64,000 nucleotides of DNA from an uncultured Eisenbergiella sp. GTDB taxonomy: Bacteria > Bacillota > Clostridia > Lachnospirales > Lachnospiraceae. The DNA is taken from assembly GCA_947627215.1 (NCBI GenBank), contig CANQVD010000010.1, positions 1-64,000 on the forward strand. Reading direction: 5' to 3'. A program made the translations under genes and the position numbers. Positions 17,043 through 26,621 of this stretch are shown in pieces. Position 1 is the first letter of the stretch, and each line of letters begins with the position of its first letter. The notes under the pieces were generated by a model. The model searched no databases. It saw nothing but the letters and a program-made list of their open reading frames with translations, and was not told where the DNA came from.

Positions 17043-18152
17043 CTATCCCTTCACCAGCTTTTTTACCGCAGGAATCCGCTCCAGAACCAGCGTCACCAGA
17101 AACGCCGGAACCATCAGCACGATGTTTTTCAGGAGATTTGTCCAGACGCCGAAAGCGATTCCCCGCGTCATGAACCATGCGGCAAGCGGCGGCACGAGAA
17201 GCCATCCCATCAGCCAGTGAACATAGAAAATCCCCAGCGTCCGTCCCGCCAGGGCCTCCGCCGCGGCGGAGAGCCGCCTGCTTCGGATCCGCACATCCCG
17301 GCAGAGCAGAAACAGCCCCGACGCCATCAGGATCACCGGAACATGCCGGTATCCCTCCTGCAGCAGAATGCCGTCCCATTCCGGTTTCCCGCTCAGAAAC
17401 CACTTCACGCCCCAGAGCGCGGTCAGACCGATTGCCAGCATACAGCATCCTAATAAGCGCTGCAGCGGATGGGCACGCCCCGAACGCGCCTCCGACGTTC
17501 CCTTCCCGCCCCCGTCCAGCAGCGCGCCCAGCAGGAAAAAGCCCAGCATGTTCCCGTATTTTCCGAAGGGCTGAAAAGCCGTCAGATTCTGGAAGGACAG
17601 CCCGAAGGAGATCCCCGCCCGGCGCAGCATATCGCCCAGAATCTCCAGACTGTACAGGCCGTCGGTACACAAAAGGGCCGCCGCCGCGAAAAACCGGAGC
17701 AGGAACCGACCCTCTTTTACGGCCGTACGCTCATACGCCAGCCGGACGGCGGGATACACCAGATACACCGCCAGCAGCGCTTCGATAAACCAGAGATGTC
17801 CGTTGACGACCTCCGGCAGCTCCCCGAAGAAGAACAGATAATTGCAGATTTCCCACGCGCCGGCCGTCACCGCCGTGCCCGTCATGGGCGGAACCGCCAG
17901 CAGATAAATGCCCTTCCAGACCGCGAACACCAAATAAACGCCGGCAGTCTTGCGGATATGCTTCTTCCACTGAAACGGCCGGGCGAAGAGCAGCGCGCCG
18001 TTCACCATGAAAAAGACGGGAACCGCCATCCAGCAGGCGGACATCCAGAGATTGGCGGCCACAGTTTCCGGCAGCAGCACAAAATGGCAGAATACCACCA
18101 GGAAAATGGAAACCGCCTTTAAAAGGTCCAGATACTGTATCCGCCTGCCCAT
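17043..18152 (-). CDS. Acyltransferase family 3 membrane protein
   Basis: Integral membrane O-acyltransferase, about 369 residues from ATG 18152 (MGRRIQYLDLLKAVSIFLVV), with AAGGAGG 6 bases upstream. Around ten hydrophobic segments are visible. The conserved N-terminal Asp-Leu-Leu and the His of VVFCHF fit the Acyltransferase_3 family. Such proteins acetylate or acylate surface polysaccharides or lipids; the substrate here is unknown. It is followed 68 bases upstream by the MATE gene on the same strand, with no obvious functional link. Confidence 0.88.
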   Translation of the reverse strand: MGRRIQYLDLLKAVSIFLVVFCHFVLLPETVAANLWMSACWMAVPVFFMVNGALLFARPFQWKKHIRKTAGVYLVFAVWKGIYLLAVPPMTGTAVTAGAWEICNYLFFFGELPEVVNGHLWFIEALLAVYLVYPAVRLAYERTAVKEGRFLLRFFAAAALLCTDGLYSLEILGDMLRRAGISFGLSFQNLTAFQPFGKYGNMLGFFLLGALLDGGGKGTSEARSGRAHPLQRLLGCCMLAIGLTALWGVKWFLSGKPEWDGILLQEGYRHVPVILMASGLFLLCRDVRIRSRRLSAAAEALAGRTLGIFYVHWLMGWLLVPPLAAWFMTRGIAFGVWTNLLKNIVLMVPAFLVTLVLERIPAVKKLVKG

Positions 18153-18219
18153 AACGCCTCCTTTTTCCCGCCTTCCCGTTCCGCGCCGCCCGGCATTTTT
18201 GCGCCGCACTGCGTCCGGC

Positions 18220-19566
18220 TCATCCCCGCGCCCCGGGCTTTTTCCGCGTGCTCAGGATCACATAGACGAGCGTGTACGCCGCCATGAACCCGGAAACCGC
18301 CGGCGCGATGCAGCCGATGACGAACAGATTATCCGGGCAATAGGTATAGGCCAGATGGATCAGCGGCATGCGCAGCGCGAGCGCGCCGAAGCAGCAACTG
18401 ATCATCGTGAATACCGTCTGGGACCGGCCGTTCAGAAAGCCGTTCAGCGTAAACACAAACGCCACCGCCAGATAATCGTAGCTGCAGGATCTGAAAAACG
18501 GGATCCCGGCCGCGATGATCTGCGCGTCCCGGTCAAAAATGCCGATCATCGTTTCCGGAGAAAGCTGTGCCCAAGCCCAGAAGCAGGCGGACGCCAGAAA
18601 CGCGAAGCCCACACCCGCCGCCAGAGACTGCAGCGCCCGCTTCGGCTTGCCGGCCCCGTAATTCTGCGCCGTGATGGCCGCCAGCGCGCTGGCGACGGAG
18701 TTGGCCGGCAGCATGGCGAACACATCGTATTTGCTGGCGATCCCCACCGCGGCCGCCGCGTGTACGCCCAGCCGGTTGGTCACGGAAGTCAGATACAGGA
18801 ACGAAAGGCGCACCATACATTCCTGAAGGGAAATCGGAATTCCCACAAAGGCCAGCTCCTTCGCCAGCCCCCGGTCGATCCGGAAATTCGACAGGCGGAA
18901 GGTGAAAATGAACTTCTTCCGGTTCAGGTACAGCACCGCACAGATCATGCTGATCCCCTGTGAAAATACGGTCGCCAGCGCGGTTCCGGACACATCCATA
19001 CGGAAAAAACGCACCAGCACCACATCTCCGACGATATTGAGCACACAGGACAGGGCCACGAAATACATGGGCCGCGCGGAATCCCCGTATCCCCGCAGGA
19101 TAGCGCTGATGGCATTATAGCCGCAGATGAAAAAAATGCCGCAGAAGCAGATGGTCACATACTGCTTCGCCTTCGCCACGCTTTCCGCCGGCGTCTGCAG
19201 CGCAGCCAGAATCGGATCCGCGCACAGCAGCATCAGAAAGGTGAGGATTAAGGAAACGACGGCGAACAGCGTCAGCGTGGTGCCGATGGCACGCCTTGTC
19301 TCCTCTTCCTTTCTCATGCCGGTATATTTTCCCACCAGGATCGTCCCGCCCAGCGTCAGGCCGGATACCATACTGGTGATGATCTGCGTGACCTGCGTCC
19401 CCGTGGACACCGCCGCCACGCTCTCCGGCGCGCAGTACCGGCCGATCACCATCAGATCCACCGCCCCGTAAAGGGCCTGGATCACGTTGGCGATCAGAAA
19501 GGGGACAGAAAAAGACAAAAGGACACGAAATACGTTTCCTTCCGTCAACAGATGATCTCTTTTCAC
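18220..19566 (-). CDS. MATE family efflux transporter
   Basis: Multidrug or metabolite exporter driven by a cation gradient, 448 residues, about twelve membrane segments in two similar halves. LSFSVPFLIANVIQALYGAV opens the first half and TGTQVTQIITSMVSGLTLGG and the ISAILRGYGDSARPMY segment are typical of the DinF/NorM superfamily as found in Clostridia. The start at 19566 (MKRDHLLTEGNVFRVLL) fits the family. Substrate cannot be inferred. Confidence 0.92.
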   Translation of the reverse strand: MKRDHLLTEGNVFRVLLSFSVPFLIANVIQALYGAVDLMVIGRYCAPESVAAVSTGTQVTQIITSMVSGLTLGGTILVGKYTGMRKEEETRRAIGTTLTLFAVVSLILTFLMLLCADPILAALQTPAESVAKAKQYVTICFCGIFFICGYNAISAILRGYGDSARPMYFVALSCVLNIVGDVVLVRFFRMDVSGTALATVFSQGISMICAVLYLNRKKFIFTFRLSNFRIDRGLAKELAFVGIPISLQECMVRLSFLYLTSVTNRLGVHAAAAVGIASKYDVFAMLPANSVASALAAITAQNYGAGKPKRALQSLAAGVGFAFLASACFWAWAQLSPETMIGIFDRDAQIIAAGIPFFRSCSYDYLAVAFVFTLNGFLNGRSQTVFTMISCCFGALALRMPLIHLAYTYCPDNLFVIGCIAPAVSGFMAAYTLVYVILSTRKKPGARG

Positions 19567-19611
19567 AATGCTTTGCTCCTCATCCCGTTCCCGGCGCCCG
19601 CAGGCGACGTT

Positions 19612-20397
19612 TCACAGCGTGACCGTCTTCCCGGCCGTCGGTTTTATCACATGCAGCTTCGGCGCGTTCGTCTTCAGCAGCCTGTACAGCCCTCTGGTAT
19701 CCACGCTTCTGGATACGGGCGGAAACGCGTCGTCAAAATGGTCCAGCATCACCCTAGCCGGCTTCAGGCGGCGAATGATCCGGAGGACCTCCTCCTCCAG
19801 ATCCGGGCAGCCCTGATACGGCAGGATCAGCAGGTCCGCGCCCACCGGATAATCCGCATTCTCCTGCAGGCCGAGACTTCCCATCACCAGAACGGTCCTG
19901 CCCTCCGCGCGCAGCTCGTACAGATAGGTCTGCCCCTTCTCCGGGAAACGGCGGTTGAGCCACAAAAGCGCCAGCGCATTCCGGACATACCGCAGATTCC
20001 TGGGAGAAAACAGCGCGGCAAGCGTCATCCGCAGGCCGGGAACCGCATGCTTTCCCTCGTGAACGCGCACGGTGACGCCGCCGATGGAGATCTCATCCCC
20101 CGGCTTTATCTCCACCACGTTTCCGGTATCCTCCGCCATACGGGCCAGCGTCCCGCAGGCGACGCTGCCGCAGTAAACCGTCGCCTCCGCGCCGCCCTGC
20201 GGATCCAGAAACGCCGGGACGTCCATCAGGTGATCCAGATGCCCGTGGGTGATGAAAATGAGCTCATCCTTTTCAAAATCGGCAAAACAGTTGGGATTCT
20301 CCCCGCCGGTCAGTTGAACGAAGGGATCGAACAGGATCCGCTCCCCCGCCGCCTCTATCCGTATGCTCGCCGTTCCGAGCCATGTGATCTTTATCAT
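19612..20397 (-). CDS. MBL-fold metal-dependent hydrolase (UlaG/YtnP-like)
   Basis: Metallo-beta-lactamase-fold protein of about 261 residues. FITHGHLDHLMD carries the HxHxDH metal motif near residue 57. The opening ITWLGTASIRIEAAGERILF and VHEGKHAVPG fit the UlaG-like branch. VMLDHFDDAFPP near the end is a likely further metal ligand region. ATG 20397 (MIKITWLG) is the start; upstream in-frame sequence is low-complexity. It lies 105 bases after the large helicase gene on the same strand, an association worth checking elsewhere. Substrate unknown. Confidence 0.85.
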   Translation of the reverse strand: MIKITWLGTASIRIEAAGERILFDPFVQLTGGENPNCFADFEKDELIFITHGHLDHLMDVPAFLDPQGGAEATVYCGSVACGTLARMAEDTGNVVEIKPGDEISIGGVTVRVHEGKHAVPGLRMTLAALFSPRNLRYVRNALALLWLNRRFPEKGQTYLYELRAEGRTVLVMGSLGLQENADYPVGADLLILPYQGCPDLEEEVLRIIRRLKPARVMLDHFDDAFPPVSRSVDTRGLYRLLKTNAPKLHVIKPTAGKTVTL

Positions 20398-20502
20398 AGG
20401 TTTCCGCTTTCTTCGCGCAGGTCTTTTCGCTGCGCTCTCCCGCCTGCCTGCGTCGCGCCGGACCGACGCCATTCCTGTGCCCGCTTATGGCGCGTCAGGC
20501 CC

Positions 20503-23373
20503 TCACCGCTCCTGCACCTGCTTATGGCGCACCGGACCGCCGCCGTCCGCGCCCGAGTCCGCGAGCCCGGCCTCCAGCAGCGCTCTCCGGCCCTCCTGAT
20601 TCCGGGTAAAGATCAGATCGCATTCCCCGATACAGGAAGCCATGAGATCGGCAAACAGACGCGCATCCTCCCGGTTTCCGCCGAACACCTCCGGCACGGC
20701 ATAAAAGAACCGGTCCTCCGGACCCGGATCGGACATCCGCAGCAGATAGCGCGGATCCTCCACACCGCCCAGAAACTCCGCCAGAGCGTCGGCAAAAATA
20801 TGCTTCTCCCGCTCCGTGCCGCCCTGCAGGCAGGCGTAGCAGGCATCCTGCTCCTCTTCCCGGTTTTCCACGCCGACCACCGCCTTTCCGGTCGTCACCT
20901 GACCGGTCTGCCGCAGAGCCGTCAGGATCGCGCCGCCCACAGCGCCGATAAAAAGCTCCGGACTCTCATAGATATCCTGCCGCCTTCTCACCGCCAGCAT
21001 ATAGACGAACGATACAACGGCGGCCGCAAAAGCGATCCCGGAAAAAATCCACTGGCCCACCGCCGCCAGAGCGGCCCCGGCCCCGGCGGCCACGATGAAG
21101 CCGCCTCTCCCGGCGTTCGCACGCCGTCTGTATTTCTTCCGCTGCCGCTGCACGGTGAGCCGTTCCGCCGCAAGGCCCACGCCGTCCACGGTTTCCATCT
21201 CCTCCATGGAAGCCAGCGTGCGTTCCCATCTTTTTTGAAGCCTGCCGCGGTCCGCTGCCAGAGCGGCCATTTCCCCGTTGATCTCCTCCAGCCGGCGTCT
21301 CCCGTAGGGCGGCCGGACGCAGGTGAGACGGTCCAGACCGTTTTCGATCAGATCCTCCTCATAATTCAGGCCCAGAAAGTTTTCAAACCGCCGGCGCAGC
21401 GTGGCAAAGTCCTCAGAGCAGGCCTCCGCGGCGCGCCCGTCCTTCTCCCCGTCCCGGTTCTCGTTCCAGAGCGGCTCCATACAGATCAGATGCCAGATAT
21501 TGCTGACCTTGTCTGGATCGCCCTTCACGGCGCGGATCGCCCTGCCCCGCATCTGATTGCTGAGCATGAAGGAACCGACGAAGGAAGCCAGCACCAGCGT
21601 ATTGACACAGGGAGAATCCCAGCCCTCTCCCAGCAGAGATCTGGTCCCCACCAGCACCCGGATATAGCCCAGCCTGAAAAGCTCCGTCAGATAGGCCGTC
21701 AGCCTCGGCCCGTTTCCCGAAAGATAAGCGATATAATACCCAGGCGCCTGACACGCCTCCAGCCGGGCCTGCTGCCGGTTTTCCTCCGCCATATCCAGAA
21801 ACGCCTCTCTGGCTTCCTCCGGCAGGATCACCACGCTGCCCGAAAGGGCCGCCAGACGAAGTCCGCGCATATCCGGCCGCGGCCCGCGCGCATTCGACTG
21901 CGTTCTGTCCGCATCCTGCCGCGCCTCCGCCTGCGCTCCGGCCGCATTCCTTCGCGGCCCACGCGCATCCGGCGTCTCTCCGCTCTCCTCCGGCTCTCCG
22001 CCCCGGCGCAGATATTCAAAGATCGGCACCACACCCATTTCCCTGATCGGGCCGGCGTCGTCTCCGATGGCCTGCAGATATTCGCTGCGGATGAAATCCG
22101 TCAGCACCAGAAGACGCAGATCCTCTCCCAGATTCCCGTACTCCAGCTCCACGATCTTCCGGATGCTTTTCAGCTTCCCACGGCTGTTGATCAGCATCTT
22201 CTGTATTCTGGAGCTGGCATACAACTCCACCCTGTTTTTATGGATCAGCCCGCGGGAGCGCAGACTGTCCGCCAGCGCCTCCTGATAGCCCTCCCGGCAG
22301 CGGTAGCTCTCCGCGTCGTCAAACAAAAATCCCTGCAGGAGCACGGACATGAGCTTGGCATCCATTTCCGGAAGCGCGCCGTCCGTCAGCTCGTACAGCT
22401 CCTCCGGGATCTCCGCCTGTTTCTCATCCAGAAAAGAGAGCAGGGCCAGCAGATAGATCCGGTTCTCCCCGAACATTTTCAGGTATGCTCCCGGCTCCTT
22501 CATGCAGCCGTGTCTGGATATTGCGCCGGCGAACGCCCTGTCCTCCATCAACTGCCGGTATGCCCTGACCGACTCCTTTCGGAATTTCTTCAGCTCCGCT
22601 TCCTCCTCCGGAGCCGGCATATTGAAATAAATATAGTCCTGGTGCGGGCAGAGGCTTTTTTCCTTCACCAGCTCCGGCACCCCGATCTCCTCGTCGATGG
22701 GGCCGCACAGGCCGATATACCGGTTCCACTGAGCCGGTGCGGAGTCGTAGGGAGGCGTGGCCGTCAGGGAAATGATGAGACAGTCCGCATGTGCCTGCGT
22801 CACCTCCTCCAGCGCCCTCTGCCATTCCCCGCGCAGATGATGCGCCTCATCCAGGCAGAAAACGCCGATTCCCATCCGTTCCAGCGCCGCATTCAGATCG
22901 AAGGCCTCATAATCGGTCTCCTCTCTGCGCCCTTCCTCATCCTCTTCCACATTTTTCCTTTTCCGGACACAACTGTACAGCGCCTGATAAGTAATGGCGG
23001 TGACCGGCGCGGGCCTGCGGATATCGTTGGAGAGAAGCTCCGCCGGCGCGCCGAAATCCTCCCGCATTCGGGAGAGCCACTGTTCCCGGATCGTGATGCT
23101 GGGCGCCAGAATCAGGCAGGGTTCGTCCGCTCTGCCGATCAGCTCGATCCCCAGCGTCGTCTTTCCGGAGCCGGGTGCCGCAACGATATGAATGCGCCCG
23201 TCGTTTTCGTAGGACTGCACATGATTCAGCACGCGCTTCTGATAGCTGCGCCATTTCCCGCCGAAAACAAGGGAGCGCCGGACGAGTCCTGCCTCCGTCC
23301 GCCCCGACCCGCCTTCTGCCGCGGACATCCTCCGTGTATTCGGTTCGCTTCCACTTCTTCTCTCTGCCGCCAT
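20503..23373 (-). CDS. Superfamily II helicase with C-terminal membrane segments
   Basis: About 956 residues from ATG 23373, with GGGGGA upstream. Walker A VAAPGSGKTTL is at residues 64-74, DEAH at 175-178, SLTATPP at 202-208. The second RecA-like lobe has GTRSLLGEGWDSP and the motif VI region NQMRGRAIR. A low-complexity insert near residue 450-480 contains repeated ARGPR/P segments. Residues 757-795 are strongly hydrophobic and fit two membrane helices in a hairpin, flanked by KKYRRR and RRR. A soluble tail of about 160 residues follows. Helicases of this superfamily are rarely membrane anchored. No nuclease or methylase domain was seen. The MBL-fold gene follows directly. Confidence 0.85.
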   Translation of the reverse strand: MAAERRSGSEPNTRRMSAAEGGSGRTEAGLVRRSLVFGGKWRSYQKRVLNHVQSYENDGRIHIVAAPGSGKTTLGIELIGRADEPCLILAPSITIREQWLSRMREDFGAPAELLSNDIRRPAPVTAITYQALYSCVRKRKNVEEDEEGRREETDYEAFDLNAALERMGIGVFCLDEAHHLRGEWQRALEEVTQAHADCLIISLTATPPYDSAPAQWNRYIGLCGPIDEEIGVPELVKEKSLCPHQDYIYFNMPAPEEEAELKKFRKESVRAYRQLMEDRAFAGAISRHGCMKEPGAYLKMFGENRIYLLALLSFLDEKQAEIPEELYELTDGALPEMDAKLMSVLLQGFLFDDAESYRCREGYQEALADSLRSRGLIHKNRVELYASSRIQKMLINSRGKLKSIRKIVELEYGNLGEDLRLLVLTDFIRSEYLQAIGDDAGPIREMGVVPIFEYLRRGGEPEESGETPDARGPRRNAAGAQAEARQDADRTQSNARGPRPDMRGLRLAALSGSVVILPEEAREAFLDMAEENRQQARLEACQAPGYYIAYLSGNGPRLTAYLTELFRLGYIRVLVGTRSLLGEGWDSPCVNTLVLASFVGSFMLSNQMRGRAIRAVKGDPDKVSNIWHLICMEPLWNENRDGEKDGRAAEACSEDFATLRRRFENFLGLNYEEDLIENGLDRLTCVRPPYGRRRLEEINGEMAALAADRGRLQKRWERTLASMEEMETVDGVGLAAERLTVQRQRKKYRRRANAGRGGFIVAAGAGAALAAVGQWIFSGIAFAAAVVSFVYMLAVRRRQDIYESPELFIGAVGGAILTALRQTGQVTTGKAVVGVENREEEQDACYACLQGGTEREKHIFADALAEFLGGVEDPRYLLRMSDPGPEDRFFYAVPEVFGGNREDARLFADLMASCIGECDLIFTRNQEGRRALLEAGLADSGADGGGPVRHKQVQER

Positions 23374-23517
23374 CGCCGTCCCCCGGATCACAAGCTGTTT
23401 CTTTCTATAAACGTACCACTTCACCCGGAAAAAGTCAAACAATAGAAGGGCCCCCGTTCCGGAAGCCCTCCGTCTCATTCTGTTCCGCCGATTTGAAAAA
23501 CGGCCTTCCCGCGCCCG

Positions 23518-24594
23518 TCACTGCAGCGTCAGATCGCCCTCTCTGATCCAGCCGAGCTTTCTGAGAACCATGCCAAAAACCGTGCTCAGCACCGCCGGAA
23601 GGATGAAGCAGACCAGGAGCAGACCGATCCAGTCCATGGGCGTGACCGCGCTCTTTACGCCCGCCTCGATATCGCTCATCCAGCCCGTGTATACGCCGAT
23701 CTGGCCCACCAGGCCGCAGGTGCCCATGCCGGAAGAAACTGCCGGTCCGTTCATCCGCAGGCCGAACAGACAGGTCGCGATCGGCCCCGTGATGGCGGAG
23801 GCCAGCGTGGGCGGGATCCAGATACGGGGATTCTTCACGATATTGCCCATCTGCAGCATGCTGGTGCCCAACCCCTGGGATACCAGCCCGCTCCAGCGGT
23901 TTTCCGGGAAGCTCATCACCGCAAAACCGATCATCTGCGCACAGCAGCCCGCCACAGCGGCGCCGCCGGCCAGTCCCGTCAGCCCCAGCGCCGCACAGAT
24001 CGCCGCGCTGCTGATCGGCAGCGTCAGCGCGACGCCCACGATCACCGAAACCAGCATCCCCATGAAAAACGGCTGCAGCTCCGTCGCCCACATGATGAGC
24101 TGACCCACCGAGCTGGCCGCGGCCCCGATGGCAGGAGCGCACAACTTCGCCAGAAGGACGCCGGAAAGAATCGTCACCAGCGGCGTCACCAGAATGTCCA
24201 CCTTCGTTTCCTTCGATACGGCTTTCCCGCACTCGCTGGCCACGATGGCCACCACCAGGACCGCCAGCGGGCCGCCCGCTCCGCCCAGTGCATTGGCCGC
24301 CGCGCCCACCGCCAGCAGGGAAAAAAGAACGAGCTGCGGCGCGCAGAGCGCATATCCGATGGATACCGCCATCGCCGGCCCGGAAACGGACTTGGCGAAA
24401 TCGCCCACCTCCACCAGCAGCGCGCTTCCGATCTGCTCGCCCAGTGTCCCGATGATCGTGCCGATCAGCAGAGACGCGAACAGACCCTGGGCCATGGCCC
24501 CCAGCGCATCGATCCCGTACCGTCTCGCGGAAAAACAAATATTTTTGCGCTCCAGAAAACGCCGGAACGCTCCCTTCTGTGCACTATTTTCCAT
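23518..24594 (-). CDS. PTS-IIC-like membrane permease (PTS_EIIC_2 family)
   Basis: About 358 residues, eight to ten membrane segments. The start at ATG 24594 (MENSAQKGAFRRFLERKNI) follows GAGGAGG; family members begin near FLERKN. Typical blocks are YGIDALGAMAQGLFASLLIG and the repeated Gly/Ala-rich segments; the ending reads GMVLRKLGWI. This family is annotated as PTS subunit IIC, but no IIA or IIB gene is nearby, so it may be a stand-alone transporter. The promoter region at 24742-24821 has tandem direct repeats suited to an activator. Substrate unknown. Confidence 0.85.
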   Translation of the reverse strand: MENSAQKGAFRRFLERKNICFSARRYGIDALGAMAQGLFASLLIGTIIGTLGEQIGSALLVEVGDFAKSVSGPAMAVSIGYALCAPQLVLFSLLAVGAAANALGGAGGPLAVLVVAIVASECGKAVSKETKVDILVTPLVTILSGVLLAKLCAPAIGAAASSVGQLIMWATELQPFFMGMLVSVIVGVALTLPISSAAICAALGLTGLAGGAAVAGCCAQMIGFAVMSFPENRWSGLVSQGLGTSMLQMGNIVKNPRIWIPPTLASAITGPIATCLFGLRMNGPAVSSGMGTCGLVGQIGVYTGWMSDIEAGVKSAVTPMDWIGLLLVCFILPAVLSTVFGMVLRKLGWIREGDLTLQ

Positions 24595-24741
24595 TTTCCT
24601 TTTCCTCCTCATGCAGGCCCCCATCGCGGCACGGACGGTCCCGGACCTCCGCACGCGCGAAAACGCCTCAAAAAGAATCTTCCCGATCCGGATTTCTTCC
24701 ATAATAAGAGGAACTCCGTCCCTCTCTTCGGGCTTTCATAG

Positions 24742-24770
24742 AAAATAGCACATATGGGAACGGAATGCAA
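24742..24770 (-). promoter_or_regulatory. Putative promoter of the PTS-IIC-like gene
   Basis: Minus-strand TTGCAT (24765-24770), 17-base spacer, TATTTT (24742-24747), giving a leader of about 140 bases. The direct repeats at 24775-24821 end 4 bases upstream of the -35. Confidence 0.5.
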
Positions 24771-24774
24771 GCAC

Positions 24775-24821
24775 AAAATAATAATTCCGTTACCTGCAAA
24801 AATAATAATTCCGTTGCCTGC
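24775..24821. repeat. Two 23-bp direct repeats next to the PTS-IIC promoter
   Basis: Units at 24775-24797 and 24799-24821 differ at one base; the plus-strand unit begins AAAATAATAATTCCGTT and ends CCTGC. A third, inverted half (AACGGAAT, 24759-24766) overlaps the -35. Period is 24 bp, somewhat over two helical turns. The position directly upstream of a weak -35 is that of activator binding sites. Confidence 0.7.
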
Positions 24822-24830
24822 AGGCCCGCC

Positions 24831-26237
24831 TTACGTCTGCGGACCTTTTTCAACCACGAGCCGCAGTCGGACGCCGCCGACCGCCGCACCTTCCGGCTCC
24901 GGAAGGGACTCCTGATTGCGCAGCACGGAAAGCAGAAGTCCCATCAAAACATACAGGCTCACATTCAGCCTTCCCCCGATGGAAAGAAACGGCAGGCCGC
25001 AGGCCGTGATCCAGAAATATCCCGTGTTCATCAGGACGTTCATCCCCACCGGCAAGAGAAGCACCAGCAGACAGGACAGTCCCGTCAGAACGCCCAGCCG
25101 GTTTTTCTGCCGCAGCACCCGGTATGCCAGAAACGCAACCGTCAGAAGCAGCGCGGCCACCAGCGCCAGTCCGGCAAGCAGTCCCCAGCGCTCCCAGACG
25201 CCCATCAGGAAAAAGGACTCCGGATCTCCAGCCGCAAGGGAAAGCCCTTCGCCCTCCGACGCGCCGAACAGAGAAAGCCCCGCCAGCGCGCGCCGAAGCT
25301 GCACGTACAGAAAACCGCCGTCGTTTTCCGCCAGATAAGGATTTTGCAGGACCCGAAACCGCCTGGCAAAAATTCCGTTCTGCCCCATCCTGACCGCGAA
25401 CAGCGCGGCCCCCGCCAGCGCGAAAACCAGGAGCATCGGCAGCGCCCAGAGCTTTTTCACACCGTACCAGCCCTTCCCAACGGCAAAGGCCAAAATCAGC
25501 ACACAGCCCCCCAGCCAAAGCTGCTGAAGAATTCCGGCCGGAATGCTGTCAAGCGCTGCCATGAGCGCACAGGTTCCCAGAAGCCAGGCCAGCGCTTTCA
25601 GGATCCCCCGCAGTCCCTGGCTCCGGTAATAAAAAACCAGTCCCGCATACGCCGCCGCCAGCAGGGCCACGATCCACTCCGTACGATAGTTCCCGTTGAT
25701 CTGCGCGGAATAAAACGGGGCCAGCAGATAGAGCAGCACACCGCCGCACCAGATGGCGCGCGGATACTTTCCGAGGACGGTATAGTCGGCATAACACACC
25801 CCGAACATCAGAAGGATCCCCACCAGCGTGCTTCTGGAAAAATTCAGGAGAAAACCGAAAGCGCCCCCTTCCTGCCCGTTGACGGAATACTGTGCGGCAG
25901 TTCCCAGAACCGCCAGCAGCACGATACAGCCCGCCGCTCTCCAGTCCGTCCGGGGCCGGTGGATCCGGTCCAGACCTACGCCCACCGCCACGGGATCTCC
26001 CATCTGCCGCACCGCCTCCCTTTCCGCTTCTTCCTCCGTCATGCCCTCCGCCATACAGGCCTCCTTCTGGTCCAGAATGTGCGCGTACAGCTCCCGGTCC
26101 ACGGCGGAGCGCATCGCCCTGCAGCGCATCTGCCCGGTACAGACGGACAAAAATTCCTCAACGCAGGCAGCCCTTTCCGCCTGCCCCTGCGGGCTTTCCC
26201 CCGCCGGCTTTGGCTTCTTTCCGCTAAACACTGACAC
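24831..26237 (-). CDS. FtsW/RodA/SpoVE-like protein with permease-prefix N-terminus
   Basis: About 468 residues. The N-terminal 90 residues are a soluble permease-prefix-type domain (VDRELYAHILDQKEACMAEG, EAEREAVRQMGDP). About ten membrane segments follow, ending with the SEDS-like DHGL-type region MNTGYFWITACGLPFLSIGG. The family includes lipid II polymerases and flippases; the prefix version is usually paired with PadR regulators, as here. The start is uncertain because it lies inside the end of padR: GTG 26237 has GGGGTG 6 bases upstream; GTG 26246 is possible. Translational coupling with PadR is likely. Role in wall synthesis under stress is inference. Confidence 0.82.
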   Translation of the reverse strand: MSVFSGKKPKPAGESPQGQAERAACVEEFLSVCTGQMRCRAMRSAVDRELYAHILDQKEACMAEGMTEEEAEREAVRQMGDPVAVGVGLDRIHRPRTDWRAAGCIVLLAVLGTAAQYSVNGQEGGAFGFLLNFSRSTLVGILLMFGVCYADYTVLGKYPRAIWCGGVLLYLLAPFYSAQINGNYRTEWIVALLAAAYAGLVFYYRSQGLRGILKALAWLLGTCALMAALDSIPAGILQQLWLGGCVLILAFAVGKGWYGVKKLWALPMLLVFALAGAALFAVRMGQNGIFARRFRVLQNPYLAENDGGFLYVQLRRALAGLSLFGASEGEGLSLAAGDPESFFLMGVWERWGLLAGLALVAALLLTVAFLAYRVLRQKNRLGVLTGLSCLLVLLLPVGMNVLMNTGYFWITACGLPFLSIGGRLNVSLYVLMGLLLSVLRNQESLPEPEGAAVGGVRLRLVVEKGPQT

Positions 26238-26559
26238 AGACCACACCCCCGATCACTCTGCCCACCGCGTCCGCGTAGGCGTTCCATTCCTCTTTCTTTC
26301 GTTTCAGAGCATTCCGCCCCTCTCTGGTGAGGCTGTAATATTTGCGCACCTTGCCGCCCGCTTCCTTCTCATAAACGGAGAGCAGCCGCTTTTCCTCCAG
26401 CCCGTGCAGCAGCGGATACAGCGTCCCCGCCTTCAGCTCGAACACATTCTGAGACCGCCCTTTGAGCTCTTCGATCATCTCATAACCGTACATGTCCTTT
26501 TCTTCCAGAAGGCTCAGAAGCAGCAGCGTCATGCTTCCGGAAACCAGACTCTTGTCCAT
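26224..26559 (-). CDS. PadR family transcriptional regulator
   Basis: A 111-residue winged-helix repressor. LLLLSLLEEKDMYGYEMIEE and FELKAGTLYPLLHGLEEKRL are the classic PadR recognition segments, followed by YYSLTREGRNALKRKKEEW. The start at 26559 follows GGAGGA. The gene overlaps the FtsW-like gene downstream. Two near-identical palindromes cover its promoter (26622-26669), which is strong support for autoregulation. The inducing signal is unknown; PadR with cell-envelope permease-type partners often responds to membrane-active compounds. Confidence 0.93.
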   Translation of the reverse strand: MDKSLVSGSMTLLLLSLLEEKDMYGYEMIEELKGRSQNVFELKAGTLYPLLHGLEEKRLLSVYEKEAGGKVRKYYSLTREGRNALKRKKEEWNAYADAVGRVIGGVVCVSV

Positions 26560-26621
26560 ACAGGAAATCCTCCTTTCCCTTTCTTCCCGCGGTCCCTCCC
26601 CGGCCCGGGATTTCCCGCAAT

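Noticed and set aside
19552-23445. Very long open frame on the plus strand (about 1297 codons)
   Set aside because: It lies opposite the helicase and MBL genes, whose motifs are clear. Its translation is Arg/His/Pro/Gln-rich, with no ribosome site or domain: a GC-rich antisense shadow.
24775-24821. CRISPR-like repeats
   Set aside because: Only two units separated by one base; no spacers and no cas genes.
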